Shown in pieces: positions 11,139 to 22,337 of a DNA stretch of 64,000 bases (positions are counted from its first letter, which is position 1; each line of letters begins with the position of its first letter). The notes under the pieces were generated by a model that was not told the origin of the DNA, did not search any database, and saw only the letters and a list, made by a program, of their open reading frames with translations. Source of the DNA: Tillandsia leiboldiana (taxonomy: Eukaryota; Streptophyta; Magnoliopsida; Poales; Bromeliaceae); assembly GCA_029204045.2 (NCBI GenBank), contig CM055071.1, forward strand, positions 18,820,867 to 18,884,866. The letters run 5' to 3'. Both the position numbers and the translations under genes were made by a program.

Positions 11139-11155
11139 TCCTCCCCCACTAAAAG
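11139..11155 (-). other. Polypurine tract of element B
   Basis: Minus strand CTTTTAGTGGGGGAGGA followed by the LTR start TGTGAGG; identical to the tract of C. Confidence 0.92.
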
Positions 11156-11189
11156 AAAGTTTCGTCCTCGAAACTAGATCAAGCCCATC

Positions 11190-11403
11190 AGGAGTCAAGA
11201 ATACCACGGCTAGGTATCAAACAATACGCCTCCAGCTCCCCCACTCGCTCCTCGTGATTACTCCGCAACAACAACAACAAGTACGACATGACCCGATGTG
11301 CAATTCTCTCATCTCTCGAGCCAGAAATTGCAACGGGCGTCCCTCGTACTCCAATAATCACGGATCTCAAAGGGGCAAGTAAATCACGGGCGAGGAAAAA
11401 CAC
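11190..11403 (-). pseudogene. Chromodomain-tail relic of B
   Basis: The minus-strand frame reads SRDERIAHRVMSYLLLLLRSNHEERVGELEAYCLI, matching the end of chromovirus polyproteins (RDERIR...SNHEER..WELE). It lies immediately before the PPT, where this domain belongs. No integrase core precedes it. Confidence 0.7.
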
Positions 11404-11865
11404 ATCACTACTGAGCTGAGACGTGAAAAACCAAGGGCTCCACTAAAAAGGCTGGGGGAAAACTGAGATCACCACAAGTGTAATACGCACCAAACCACAA
11501 CATGGTGCCACCCTCAACAAGCCGACCCGAAGCATACCCGCAGACTCGTCCAATAAGGAAGGGAAATCCAATAAGTTGGGGTCTTCACTCGGTCACTTCC
11601 CGATCCAAAACCACCCGAGTGGACTACTCAACTACAGGCTACCCTCAAAAGGGATCCTCAAGAGACACAATCTCGTGCCACAGTTGGTCGCTCAACATGC
11701 TATAATCCCAACGGACCCACGGGTCGAAGTCGATCCCTCAACTCATAAAGAACACCCTAACGGGGACCAAACCGTCGGTGAACGGGACTGAAAACTGGCT
11801 CACAAGGCGATCATAAAGCTGATGCCCAACTCGCGGTCAAAAGTCCAAAACATCCAAAAGACTTT
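11404..11865 (-). pseudogene. Polyprotein linker relic (between RNase H and integrase) of B
   Basis: Contains PSEDPNLLDFPSLLDESAG in a frame with stops, corresponding to the QSEDPYLLRVRDQ linker of element D. F has the same segment, split by solo LTR J (42940-43023 and 45888 onward), which shows that B and F share this architecture. No enzyme motif is present. Confidence 0.55.
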
Positions 11866-12225
11866 CACCGTTGTGTACCTACAACGTGGCATCACTGCCG
11901 TGCACCCACGGCGTGGCATTACTGCCGTGTAACAACGGCGTGGCCTCACTGCCGTGCGCCACCGGCGTGGCATCACCACCATGTATCAACGGTGTGGCAT
12001 CACCACCGCGTATCAACGGAGTGGCATCACTGCCGTGTATCAACGGCGTGGCATCACTGTCGTGTACCAACGGCGTGGCATCACTGCCGTGTAACAACGG
12101 CGTGGCATCACTGCCGTGCGCCAACGGCGTGGCATCACTGCCGTGTAACAACGGCGTGGCATCACTGCCGTGCGCCAACGGCGTGGCATCACCACCGTGT
12201 ATCAACGGAGTGGTAAACCCAAGCA
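11866..12225 (-). repeat. 27-bp tandem array of B, in the RT position
   Basis: About 13 units built on GTGGCATCACTGCCGTG plus a variable AACAACGGC-like half. On the minus strand each unit reads as the nonapeptide GSDATPL(L/A/I)H without stops (11879-12229). It lies between the protease relic and the linker relic, exactly where RT/RNase H should be. Element F carries two units of the same motif at 42093-42147. Translation is possible but unproven. Confidence 0.85.
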
Positions 12226-12241
12226 TCAAGGCCTCAGATCC

Positions 12242-12541
12242 TCACAGTACTATACCCAACACTACCTCGAAATCCCGGAGCTGAGGAAGAGCCAAAAGAT
12301 CAACAGGCAAAAACCAGGGCCCCAACTGCACTGGGCAGGACCAATAACACCCATCTATGTGCAACACGTGATCAGGTATCTGAACCTCACGAGCACAAGC
12401 TAAGGGTACTATCTCTAGCCCATACATCGATGCAAATGCCCTAGCACTCTCACAGCTATGTCGGAGAACCCTCAACGACTCAACTCGCAGCAACACCCCA
12501 CTCATAGGCGAGAAGAACCGACTGTCGCGGCCAAAATCCAA
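12242..12541 (-). pseudogene. Protease C-terminal relic of B
   Basis: The minus frame includes MYGLEIVPL, EVQIPDHVLHIDGCYWSCPVQ and LPVDLLALPQLRDFEVVLG, matching the region just after the protease active site in D (59120-59310). The DTGA motif itself is not present upstream. Confidence 0.75.
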
Positions 12542-12679
12542 AAATCCCGATAGACCGGTGCCTAGAACCCCAATCCAACAAGAACAGACTCTAGGCTCAG
12601 TCTATTGAAGTTTTCGCTCCTTTACCGTTCAGGGATTCGGTCCCTCTCGTTTAAAGAGGGAAACGATGTCAACAAGCAA

Positions 12680-12775
12680 CTCACGGCTGGAGACGCTCCC
12701 GGTAGTCCATCAGGACGAACTCGACGCCATCAAATCTCGGCGTCCTGTCAGATCATCTCAATCTCACTAAAATAA
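12680..12775 (-). pseudogene. Gag core fragment of B
   Basis: The minus strand gives DAEI, a TGA where tryptophan is expected, then WRRVRPDGLPGA, matching GDAETWWRRVRPPGPPGA in the gag of A and D. It is separated from the gag start (15400) by the 2.4-kb array. The 12542-12680 flank shows nothing else recognisable. Confidence 0.7.
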
Positions 12776-12834
12776 CCACCTGGTAACTCGGACGGAGGTG
12801 AAAATCGCCTCAACAGGCCAAACCTTCGCCACTC

Positions 12835-13045
12835 ACTAGGCGGCATCGCCACTCATTGGGCGGCATCACCCCTTACTGGGCGGCATCGCCTCTCACTGGG
12901 CGGCATCGCCCCTCGTAGCTCGGCCAGTGGAAATGATCCTCCTGGTACTTCGGCCAGGGAAAAATGTCCTCCTGGTAACTCGGCCAGGGCATGCGCCCAC
13001 CTGGTAACTCGGCCAGGGGCAACGCATCCATCTGGTTGCTCGGCC
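12835..13045 (-). repeat. Divergent edge of the B array and short GGCGGCATCGCC repeats
   Basis: Four copies of a roughly 20-bp unit (ACTCACTGGGCGGCATCGCC type, 12835-12915), followed by imperfect units of the 30-bp motif. These are probably the older, unhomogenised edge of the large array. Confidence 0.75.
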
Positions 13046-14815
13046 AGTGATAATTATCCATCTGGTAACTCGGCCAGTGATAATTATCCACCTGGTAACT
13101 CGGCCAGTGATAATTATCCATCTGGTAACTCGGCCAGTGGTAATTATCCACCTGGTAACTCGGCCAGTGATAATTATCCACCTGGTAACTCGGCCAGTGA
13201 TAATTATCCATCTGGTAACTCGGCCAGTGATAATTATCCACCTGGTAACTCAGCCAGTGATAATTATCCACCTGGTAACTCGGCCAGTGATAATTATCCA
13301 CCTGGTAACTCGGCCAGTGATAATTATCCACCTGGTAACTCGGCCAGTGATAATTATCCACCTGGTAACTCGGCCAGTGATAATTATCCATCTGGTAACT
13401 CGGCCAGTGATAATTATCCATCTGGTAACTCGGCCAGTGATAATTATCCACCTGGTAACTCGGCCAGTGATAATTATCCACCTGGTAACTCGGCCAGTGA
13501 TAATTATCCATCTGGTAACTCGGCCAGTGATAATTATCCACCTGGTAACTCGGCCAGTGATAATTATCCATCTGGTAACTCGGCCAGTGATAATTATCCA
13601 CCTGGTAACTCGGCCAGTGATAATTATCCATCTGGTAACTCGGCCAGTGATAATTATCCACCTGGTAACTCAGCCAGTGATAATTATCCACCTGGTAACT
13701 CGGCCAGTGATAATTATCCATCTGGTAACTCGGCCAGTGATAATTATCCACCTGGTAACTCGGCCAGTGATAATTATCCACCTGGTAACTCGGCCAATGA
13801 TAATTATCCATCTGGTAACTCGGCCAGTGATAATTATCCACCTGGTAACTCGGCCAGTGATAATTATGCATCTGGTAATTCGGCCAGTGATAATTATCCA
13901 CCTGGTAACTCGGCCAGTGATAATTATCCATCTGGTAACTCGGCCAGTGATAATTATCCACCTGGTAACTCGGCCAGTGATAATTATCCATCTGGTAACT
14001 CGGCCAGTGATAATTATCCACCTGGTAACTCGGCCAGTGATAATTATCCATCTGGTAACTCGGCCAGTGATAATTATCCATCTGGTAACTCGGCCAGTGA
14101 TAATTATCCACCTGGTAACTCGGTCAGTGATAATTATCCACCTGGTAACTCGGCCAGTGATAATTATCCACCTGGTAACTCGGCCAGTGATAATTATCCA
14201 CCTGGTAACTCGGCCAGTGATAATTATCCACCTGGTAACTCGGCCAGTGATAATTATCCATCTGGTAACTCGGCCAGTGATAATTATCCATCTGGTAACT
14301 CGGCCAGTGATAATTATCCACCTGGTAACTCGGCCAGTGATAATTATCCACCTGGTAACTCGGCCAGTGATAATTATCCATCTGGTAACTCGGCCAGTGA
14401 TAATTATCCACCTGGTAACTCGGCCAGTGATAATTATCCATCTGGTAACTCGGCCAGTGATAATTATCCACCTGGTAACTCGGCCAGTGATAATTATCCA
14501 TCTGGTAACTCGGCCAGTGATAATTATCCACCTGGTAACTCGGCCAGTGATAATTATCCATCTGGTAACTCGGCCAGTGATAATTATCCACCTGGTAACT
14601 CGGCCAGTGATAATTATCCATCTGGTAACTCGGCCAGTGATAATTATCCACCTGGTAACTCAGCCAGTGATAATTATCCACCTGGTAACTCGGCCAGTGA
14701 TAATTATCCATCTGGTAACTCGGCCAGTGATAATTATCCACCTGGTAACTCGGCCAGTGATAATTATCCATCTGGTAACTCGGCCAGTGATAATTATCCA
14801 CCTGGTAACTCAGCC
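13046..14815 (-). repeat. 30-bp tandem array (about 59 copies) in the gag position of B
   Basis: The unit is a CCTGGTAACTCGGCCAG half plus TGATAATTATCCA; units differ mainly by C/T at one site. On the minus strand it reads as a decapeptide DNYHWPSYQ(V/M) repeated through 12873-14111 and 14124-14801, broken once by TGG to TGA near 14120. The plus strand is also open (13047-14837) because the unit lacks stops, so openness alone proves nothing. The array follows the gag-start relic. The identical order of unit variants, including rare units at 13130 and 13865, recurs in the second assembly copy. Confidence 0.95.
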
Positions 14816-15375
14816 AGGGAAAATGCCCTCCTGGTGACTCAGTCAGGGAAAATGCCCTCCTGGTAACTCAGCAAGGGAAAATGCCCTCCTGGTAACTCAG
14901 CCAGGGAAAATGCTCTCCTGTTGACTCAGCCAGGGAAAATGCCCTCCTGGTAACTCAGCCAGGGAAAATGCCCTCCTGGTGACTCAGCCAGGGAAAATGC
15001 CCTCCTGGTAACTCAGCCAGGGAAAACGCTCTCCTGGTAACTCAGCCAGCGAAAATGCCCTCCTGGTAACTCAGCCAGGGAAAACGCTCTCCTGGTAACT
15101 CAGCCAGGAAAAACGCCCTCCTGGTGACTCAGCCAGGGAAATGCCCTCCTGGTAACTCAGCCAGGGAAAATGCCCTCCTGGTAACTCAGCCAGGGAAAAC
15201 GCTCTCCTGGTAACTCAGCCAGGAAAACGCCCTCTGGTGACTCAGCCAGGGAAAATGCCCTCCTGGTAACTCAGCCAGGGAAAATGCCCTCCTGGTAACT
15301 CAGCCAGGGAAAATGCCCTCCTGGTGACTCAGCCAGGGAAAATGCCCTCCTGGTAACTCAGCCAGGGAAAATGCG
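14816..15375 (-). repeat. 29-bp tandem array adjoining the 30-bp array of B
   Basis: About 19 units of a GGGAAAATGCCCTCC plus TGGTAACTCAGCCA type, 29 bp long, so the reading frame rotates every unit and no peptide repeat is kept. The half CCTGGTAACTC is shared with the 30-bp unit, so both derive from one ancestor. Confidence 0.93.
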
Positions 15376-15680
15376 TCCTTTTCACAACACGACGTCTCAG
15401 GGGTATCGCCACCCACTGCACAACTACAAACGTCAGGACACAACAACCATACGACCCAATCCAGCGAAAGTCTAAGACATGTCATCCATTCCATAGCATT
15501 ATGTTGTCTGCAACCAACATAATCGATTTAGGAGAATAAACATGCCAAACTCTCATCCCGTCTCTTGGGAGAGGTAAAAACTCAATCAGGACTCTCGCTA
15601 AAAGTCACGACTCTCACGTAGTCATTCTAATATCCAACCACAAGCCTAGGGTTTCTAAGTCCACCACGACCTACAACCTA
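15376..15680 (-). pseudogene. Gag start relic and leader of B
   Basis: At 15410-15376 the minus strand reads ATA-CCC-CTG-AGA-CGT-CGT, homologous to ATG-CCT-CCG-AGA-CGT-CGT at the gag start of D; the start codon has become ATA. The 29-bp array begins a few codons later. Upstream to the PBS is the leader, with the conserved hairpin at 15498-15523. Confidence 0.65.
15498..15523 (-). other. Leader hairpin of B
   Basis: Arms ATTATGTTG (15498-15506) and CAACATAAT (15515-15523) pair perfectly around the 8-base loop TCTGCAAC. The stem is kept but the CTGCAG palindrome of the A, C and D loops is changed by one base. Confidence 0.6.
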
Positions 15681-15693
15681 GGCTCTGATACCA
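15681..15693 (-). other. Primer-binding site of B
   Basis: Minus strand TGGTATCAGAGCC, 8 bases from the 5' LTR end at 15702; intact initiator tRNA-Met type. Confidence 0.95.
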
Positions 15694-15701
15694 CTCTAAT
15701 C

Positions 15702-18700
15702 TGTCACGCCCCGGGGTCGAAACTGCGACCCGGGCTCACTAACAGATCCGCCATCTGTACGGAAACTGCCGTACAGACGAAGCGTCTAACCTGCAGAAAG
15801 AATCAACTACAGAGATACAGATATCAGAGCTGAAAGTAAATGACTAAAACTGAAGTCCAAACACTGTACAACTGAAAATAATACAATATCCATCTCCCCA
15901 AATACTATCATAAACAAAGTCCTCTGATACAAAAACTCAAAAGGGAGGTATCTCCAATGAATACATCAGTGTACAGACTCTCGATACAAGATATCCTCAC
16001 TACAACAGTCTCTCAAACTGTAAAATAAAGTACAACTCTATACCTCACAACAAAGGTCTCTCAACAGAGGAAAAGAAGAAAACTAATCTACTGAAGCTCT
16101 CCTCTGAAGGGGTACCGCTACACTCCAATGACGGGTAGGGAACTAGCTCGCGACTCCCTCGCCTCGGTCAGAAGGATCAGCAACTGGAGCAACAGGAACA
16201 GGAGGAGAAGTTCCTGGGGAAAAAGACACCACGACGGGTGTGAGAACTACTTCCCACAGTAGTTCTCAGTGGGTGCCGTCAACAAGCCCAACGGTCTGCC
16301 CACCAAGTCTACTAGAGGCCAAAGATAACAACGCAATGCAAACTGAAACAAGAAAAGCTGGAGCTACTCTACAGCTACCATGCCTCTATCTAGATACTCC
16401 AAAAAGTGGAGCAGATGAAAGTAAATGAGACCACTCGCACCCAAGGTGCTCAATTGACCCAAACGAGCTGACTACCTCAAAGGTCCAGTCAAGCCTGCGC
16501 CCGTCGACTAGGAACGCTCCTGCCCACTACCACACATCCCCATGAGGACGGGATTTACGTGGGGCGTCCTGTCCTACTAACTCATCCCTCGCGCAAAACT
16601 GCCTCAACAGGCCCATCGTTGCCTCAACTGCGGAAAACTGCCTCAACAGGCCAACCATCGTATCCACAGCGGCATCTCAGGACGCGACTCCAACTGAGTA
16701 GAACGGCGCGGCATAGAGTATCAAACATTGGCATATGCAGGCTAGTCAAAATCCACGCTCACTCTCAGAACGGTAGGGCTCAAGGTCCCCAATACCTCGC
16801 ACAACAGTCGGAGCACTCTCGACGACTCGGCTGCTCGGCTAACTCGAAACACGAGGACAATAGCCACACCAATGGCTCGCAGCACAAGGCTCACTGGCTG
16901 GAGATACTCCACAGCCAGGGACGACCCACAACTCAGGGTAACAAAACAGGTCGGACAACACTCAACGACCTGGGACCACCGTCAACCCCAACGGTTCCCA
17001 ACAAGACGGACCGGAAGATACTCGACGGCCCGGGACTGCCGTCTGCGCAACGGCTCCCTCCACGACGCACAACAGGGAAAAAAGACCTCCCGGGACTACC
17101 GTTTACCCCAAACGGCTCCCGGGCACAGATAAGCAACCAGTACAACTACCAGACTCCACTCTGCTCCCAGGCAAGAGTGTAAAGCATCCCACACTAAACG
17201 CAAGTCCCGACCTCTCGGCCCCACTACCCGAGCGAGGGAAAAACTATGTCCAGGGATGAAGGAACAGTGTGGATGTCTAAGCATAAATAAACCCTAGCCC
17301 AAGTGAGGTTTTCTACTAGTCTGGTTACACATACAACATATGACGGGGGTGCTAGGTCAAGTCCAAGATAACTACTTTAACAGATAATAAAGGGATAGCC
17401 ATTCCAACAATCTAGCATGCTACACAAGGAAATAAACTATCATGCATAGTCCTACATCAATAGAATTAATGTACATTCCATAAAACTTGGAGATAAGGCC
17501 ACCCACCTCGATTTGCCACCAATTGCTCGTAGACACTTGCAATGGCCTCCACGCGATCCGCACGCAAAACGATGTCCGCTGCCGGAGTCCGCACGCAAAT
17601 GGTGCACCCCCGGTTGCCAGGACTCCGCAACGCAAAACGGAGGTCTGCACGCACGAACGGTGCACGGTGCCGGAGTACGCACGCAAAACGTGTTGCACGG
17701 TGCCAGGATCTGCACGCTACAACGGAGTCCGCACGCAAACGGTGCACGGTTGCCGGAGTCCCCGCACGCACAAACGGCTGTCCTGCACGCACAAACAGGT
17801 TGACCGGTGCCGGAGTCCGCACGCAAAACGGTCGCAACGGTGCCGGAGGTCCCGACACGGCACACAAAGGTGCACGGTGCCGGAGTCCGCACGCAAAACG
17901 GTGACACGGTGCTGGAAGTCCGCACGCCAAAACGGTGCACGGATGCGGGCAGTCCGCACGCCAAAACGGTTGCACCCCCGGTGCCGGACGTCCGCACGCA
18001 AACGGAAGGTCCGCACGCAAAACGGTGCACGGTGCCGGAGTCCGCACGCAAAACGAGTCCGCACACAAAACGGTGCACGGTGCCGGAGTCCGCACGCAAA
18101 ACGGTGCACGATGCCCAACACAGAAAGAGCAAGAGGGTTAATTACAGTCCCAAAGGTCGCCCCCGGAAAAACTGTACAAAAATACAGTAAAACCAACACA
18201 CGGGACCTACCCGACTGCGCCGCCGTCGCCGAAACGCTCCCCACGAAAAAAACTCGCGCGCTCCACGAGGTCCACGGCGCGCCGCCGCACATCCACAACC
18301 TCCCTCCTCACTCTCTCTCGCTCTCGGGTGAAGAAGGAACCGAAGAAGGAGAAGAAGTGGCTTGCGGGGAGGAAGAAGAAGAAGAAAAGAGGAAAAGGGG
18401 GGGGGCGGTCCACGGTGCACGGTGCACCGTGCACCGGCCGGTGCACCACACCCACCCGGGTGCACCCGGCCCACGCAAGAGGAAGGGCGGCCACGTGGCC
18501 GCGTCCCTGCGCGCCACGCGGCCGCGCAGCTCACGCGCCACACGGGCGCGTGACACCGGCCGCCCACAGGCGCGGGACACGCGCCCGTGACACGGGCGGG
18601 CGCCAACTGGGGTCCGCCACGTGGCGGCCCCCACGTGGCCCGCGCATGGTGCGCCTGCCCCGACGCGCGCAGAGGCGCGCCCTGTCGCGTCAGCCGCGCC

Positions 18701-19280
18701 TCGCTGACGCGCCGCAGCCTCCTCGGGATCCGCGCCACGCGCGTCTCGATCCGCGTGCCGCTTTGCCTCGAAAAGCGCGCACGCCTACCGGACTCCAAAT
18801 CCAACAAATAAATAGTCCATCCTTAGCGATTTCGCGCGCTGAGTCCAGAAATGATGTCCGCTTCTCCAAATTCTCACCCGAAAATTTACCGAATGCCCAC
18901 TCGATCCGATTTTCGCGCTGGGTCCATTTTTAAAGTCCGATTTGCCCAATTCCAACTCTAAAAATTCCCGAAGGTGACCGGAGAGGTAAACTTTTATCCG
19001 GACTTCACCCGGAGTCTAATTTTGACATCTGAATCGCGCGAAAACACTTCTAAACACCCTACGGGTCCTCCAACTTCCCACGGGGTCTCAATTTAAGCCC
19101 GAAGTCCACCACTTGTGTCCAAATTGCGCGCATCCCACGCAGGCCTCCAGTGATGCAAGCAAATCCCAATTGCATCACAAATCCATTTCTGGGCCCCAAC
19201 ACGCGCACCAACACCCCCAACGGTGACCGAAAGCTGCCCAACAACCAGCAACCCTACGCGGGGGATTCCAGGACCTCACA
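15702..19280 (-). mobile_element. 5' LTR of element B (3,579 bp)
   Basis: Same boundaries as the 3' LTR. Differences from the 3' LTR that are also confirmed in the second assembly copy are few and mostly C/T or G/A, plus loss of a block near 18600 that is present at 10435-10460. The stretch 17570-18190 has many isolated one-base insertions absent from the other copies, probably sequencing error. Confidence 0.92.
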
Positions 19281-19285
19281 CAGGA
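19281..19285. repeat. Target-site duplication CAGGA, right of element B
   Basis: Matches 7481-7485. The flank beyond is the gag of element C. Confidence 0.95.
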
Positions 19286-19574
19286 GGCTGGGGCCGCGGG
19301 AGTCGTGATGGTCTCCCTGAACTGGCCTGTCCATCATCATCTGGGGCTGGGCGTTTCCTGTCTGGACGTTGCTCTGAAGCCCCGGCCCCTCGCCAACCGC
19401 CAAGTCATCCCTCTGTGCCAGTAACTGCTCCAGGCGCTGCTCCTGACGAAAGCTCCTTGCCACAAACTGGGTCATCAAAGCCCGCAGTTCTCCCAACTCG
19501 GCGGGGATACCGTCCGCTCAGACTCCTCGGAAGGTGCGGGGGTACCCCTGGTGGGTGAACGACGACGCGGAGAA
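19286..19574 (-). pseudogene. Gag N-terminus of C (first assembly copy)
   Basis: Homologous to 34055-34344 but with indels that break the frame; the start codon is lost through a missing C at about 19572. These differences are best explained as consensus errors near a contig end. Confidence 0.75.
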
Positions 19575-19647
19575 TCCTGCCACGGTAACCAAAAATCAGC
19601 AACAAAACCCCACAAGACCCAATCTAGCGAAAGTCAAAGACATCCCC

Positions 19648-19862
19648 CTATTTCGGTAACTTTATGTTGTCTGCAGCCAACATAATTGTTCAACAGAAAT
19701 AGAATATGTCGATCCCTCTTCACTCACTGGAAGTGTCAAAATGACCCAAAATCACCGACTTTCGCAAAATATCACGCAACTCACAGCCTATCATCCTAGG
19801 GTCTGCCAAAAGCCTAGGGTTTCCCTAAGTCCCAACTGACCTATCCCTAAGCTCTGATACTA
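19648..19862 (-). other. Leader of C (first copy) with hairpin and PBS
   Basis: A hairpin at 19648-19702 (loop with CTGCAG) and a degenerate PBS at 19850-19862, where TGGTATCAGAGC has become TAGTATCAGAGC. The same is seen at 34418-34629. Confidence 0.7.
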
Positions 19863-19870
19863 AACTAATC

Positions 19871-20673
19871 TGTCACGCCCCGGGTGTAAACCAGAACCTG
19901 GCCCGTCCACAGATCCGCCGTGCACACAGAATTTCCCGTGTACACGAAGCGCGGTAACTGCTCAGATATAAAAGAAATAATAAAGGAGCATAAACAGAGC
20001 TAAAATAAAGCTACCACATCTCAGACTACACCTGGAAAGTAAATGCAAAGTAAAACTCTCAAAATATACAAGTGTCTCTCCCAGCTCACCGAATAAGTAC
20101 AAACAGCTGGCAAGAGCCAGACCCAAATAATCTAACAACTGTCTGAGAAAATAAAAAGGGTACAACTGGTACACCGCTACGCTCACAGTCGGGTAGATGA
20201 ACTATCTAATCCGCTATCCTCGCACCTCGATCTGCCCAAGACGGCCCTGCAACTCCCGCAGAAGACTCTGCAAAACAAGGGGAAAAAGAAAAGAGAGATA
20301 ATGGGGGGGGTGAGAACTACTATATAAACAGTAGTCTCCCCTAGTGGGCAAAACCTCAAACTCTGACGGCCCACTAGACTACTAGAGGCAAAAGAGGAAA
20401 AAAACGTAGTAAACTATAAAGGCTACTGATAAGGAAAACTATCACTACTATGCCTCTAAATGCAGTATCAAAAGAGATGACTGTATGTATGCATCAGAAA
20501 ACCGTATCTGTCCAAATAACCAATCATGTGCCACCAGTAAACTGGCAAGCCTGCTCAGCGGAATCTGCACACAAGGCTCGAAACCGCGGGATCGGCTCGC
20601 ACGGCTCGCATACCAACATAAGTATCAGACCGGCACACAATGCTGGGTCCGAAAAGCCTACCTCCAGAGTGGC
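19871..20673 (-). mobile_element. 5' LTR of C, proximal part (first copy)
   Basis: Begins GTGACA (minus-strand end) and runs to the GTGGC target site of insertion I. Near-identical to 34640-35450, with small indels. Confidence 0.85.
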
Positions 20674-21058
20674 TGTAGTTAACCGTGATTTTTAAAATCC
20701 AAAATCTAAGCTTAAATAATTATCTGAATTATTTGAATGGCACAAATAGGTAAATAATAGACAATAGTGGCCCTAAAATATCGACTTTTGATCGGGGCCT
20801 GATCTCGAAAATCCGAGATCACCATTGCGATCGTCTCGACGAAAACATGAAAAGTTCATATTCACTTGTCGACGATCCAACGGTCGGATTTTCCGCAAAA
20901 CAGCGAGAAGAAATGGTTCCACAAACTTACCGATGCACCCTCTATTTTAAATGGCCCTTCGACGTCATCGGCCGTTTCAACTGTCTGGAACCCTGAACAT
21001 AGGGGTTATGAGTAGGTCAAGCCTTGTTAATTTCGACGTTCTGCGCGCAATGGCACTG
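20674..21058 (+). mobile_element. Start of element I (first copy), cut by the gap
   Basis: Begins TGTAGTTAACCGTGATTTTT and matches 35451-35829 until the Ns. Some bases are inserted relative to the second copy (for example TAGTTAACC against TAGTAACC). Confidence 0.85.
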
Positions 21059-21158
21059 NNNNNNNNNNNNNNNNNNNNNNNNNNNNNNNNNNNNNNNNNN
21101 NNNNNNNNNNNNNNNNNNNNNNNNNNNNNNNNNNNNNNNNNNNNNNNNNNNNNNNNNN
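21059..21158. other. Assembly gap (100 N)
   Basis: Exactly 100 Ns, the conventional length for a gap of unknown size. Sequence ending here (6290-21058) and sequence starting here (21159-35829) are copies of each other. Confidence 0.99.
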
Positions 21159-22332
21159 ACTAGCCATCCATGCGCGGCAAAATGGGTACTTGTCCCCGAT
21201 GGCCACTAAATTGAACTCTCAGTAATCCACACACAAAGTCGAAGTGAACCATCCTTCACTTTTACAAATTAGCAACGGCGTTCCCAAAGGAGAAAACTGG
21301 GTCCCACAAAACACTCATCCTTCAAGTCCTGAAATTGCACCTCTAACTCTCACAGCTTAGCCGGTGTCATTCGATAAGGGTCCGTAGAGATTGGCGCAGC
21401 TCCTGGAACGACTCAAATCAAACTCGGTCTGCCCTATAATGGCGGCATACTAACCAACTCCGGGGGAAAACATCCGGGAACTCGTGGGCAAAAGGGATAG
21501 TTGCGAGTTCCGATGCCGCGTAGGCGCCTCCACCACACTAGCCAAAAGGCTAAGCATTCCTGCGGTCAACCGCCTCGCTCGGAAGTCGAAACTACTGCGG
21601 TAAAAGAAACATTCTGACACCCTCTAGACACACACACCTCCTGGCCTGGCTCGCTAAAGAAACAGTCCCTCGCGCATCATCTAAAATCGCTAAAGTATTG
21701 AGCCAGCCAATCCAACCCAGAAATAAATCATACCTGCCCCTTACAGTCAGCCGTAGCAGAATCCCCCGCCTGCGCTGAGCCATCCCATCGCTCCACAACG
21801 GCTGTCTCACCAGCAGGTGTGGAGGCGAAACTCGGTCTGCTGGAGACTGTCGGTGAAGCTCCGGTCGTAGCGGAAAGTGGTAGGAACATGCCGAAGTCGA
21901 TGCTGCACATGCCGGCTGGGGTCACGAAGCCCGCAAGTGTCCAAACTGGCCCTAAAGATAGCAGCGTCCTTGCCGCTGATCACAGTACTGACAAAGTGCT
22001 GACCTCCACAGATGATGCACCTGCCTGCCTGCTGAGGCTGCCTCTGCTGCCGCTGCTGCCAGCTGCCATCTCTGTAGGCTTGATCGCGGCCTCTGCTGGG
22101 ACGCGATAGGGGCCACTGTGAAGGGGTGCTACTAAGGTCCGAAAACGGGGCATGTAGATCGGATGTGGCCTGGCTGCCCCATCGGAAGCATCGACCCTCC
22201 CTCAAGCCACAGGTATCAATGGATGCTGCCCCCCTACAGAAAACGCACCGGGTCGACGCCCAGACTGTCGAAATTGAAGCTACGGGGGCACTTGAGTCAT
22301 ACCAGGTCCTCGATCGATCAGACGCCCACGGC
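21159..22332 (-). pseudogene. Gag C-terminus and protease-RT linker of C (second copy)
   Basis: Copy of 6290-7480, with the first zinc knuckle further damaged (CFRWGSQATSDLHAP in the frame 21807-22343) by single-base losses. No independent gene. Confidence 0.75.
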
Positions 22333-22337
22333 CAGGA

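Larger units (their letters stand above)
7486..19280 (-). mobile_element. Element B (first assembly copy): complete non-autonomous LTR element
   Basis: 3' LTR 7486-11138, PPT 11139-11155, internal region 11156-15680, PBS 15681-15693, 5' LTR 15702-19280, flanked by CAGGA. The internal 4.5 kb keeps short relics of gag, protease, the RNase H-integrase linker and the chromodomain tail but has no reverse transcriptase, RNase H or integrase core. Those places are filled by a 30-bp array and a 27-bp array. It fits a large retrotransposon derivative mobilised in trans. Few differences between its LTRs suggest recent insertion. The same insertion appears again at 22338-34049. Confidence 0.9.

Noticed and set aside
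13047..14837. 596-codon plus-strand open frame (IIIHLVTRPV repeat)
   Set aside because: It exists only because a 30-bp unit without stops is repeated; it is antisense to the element and has no gene context.
13046..15375. CRISPR-like array of about 30-bp repeats
   Set aside because: Units are directly adjacent without unique spacers, and the context is a plant retrotransposon.
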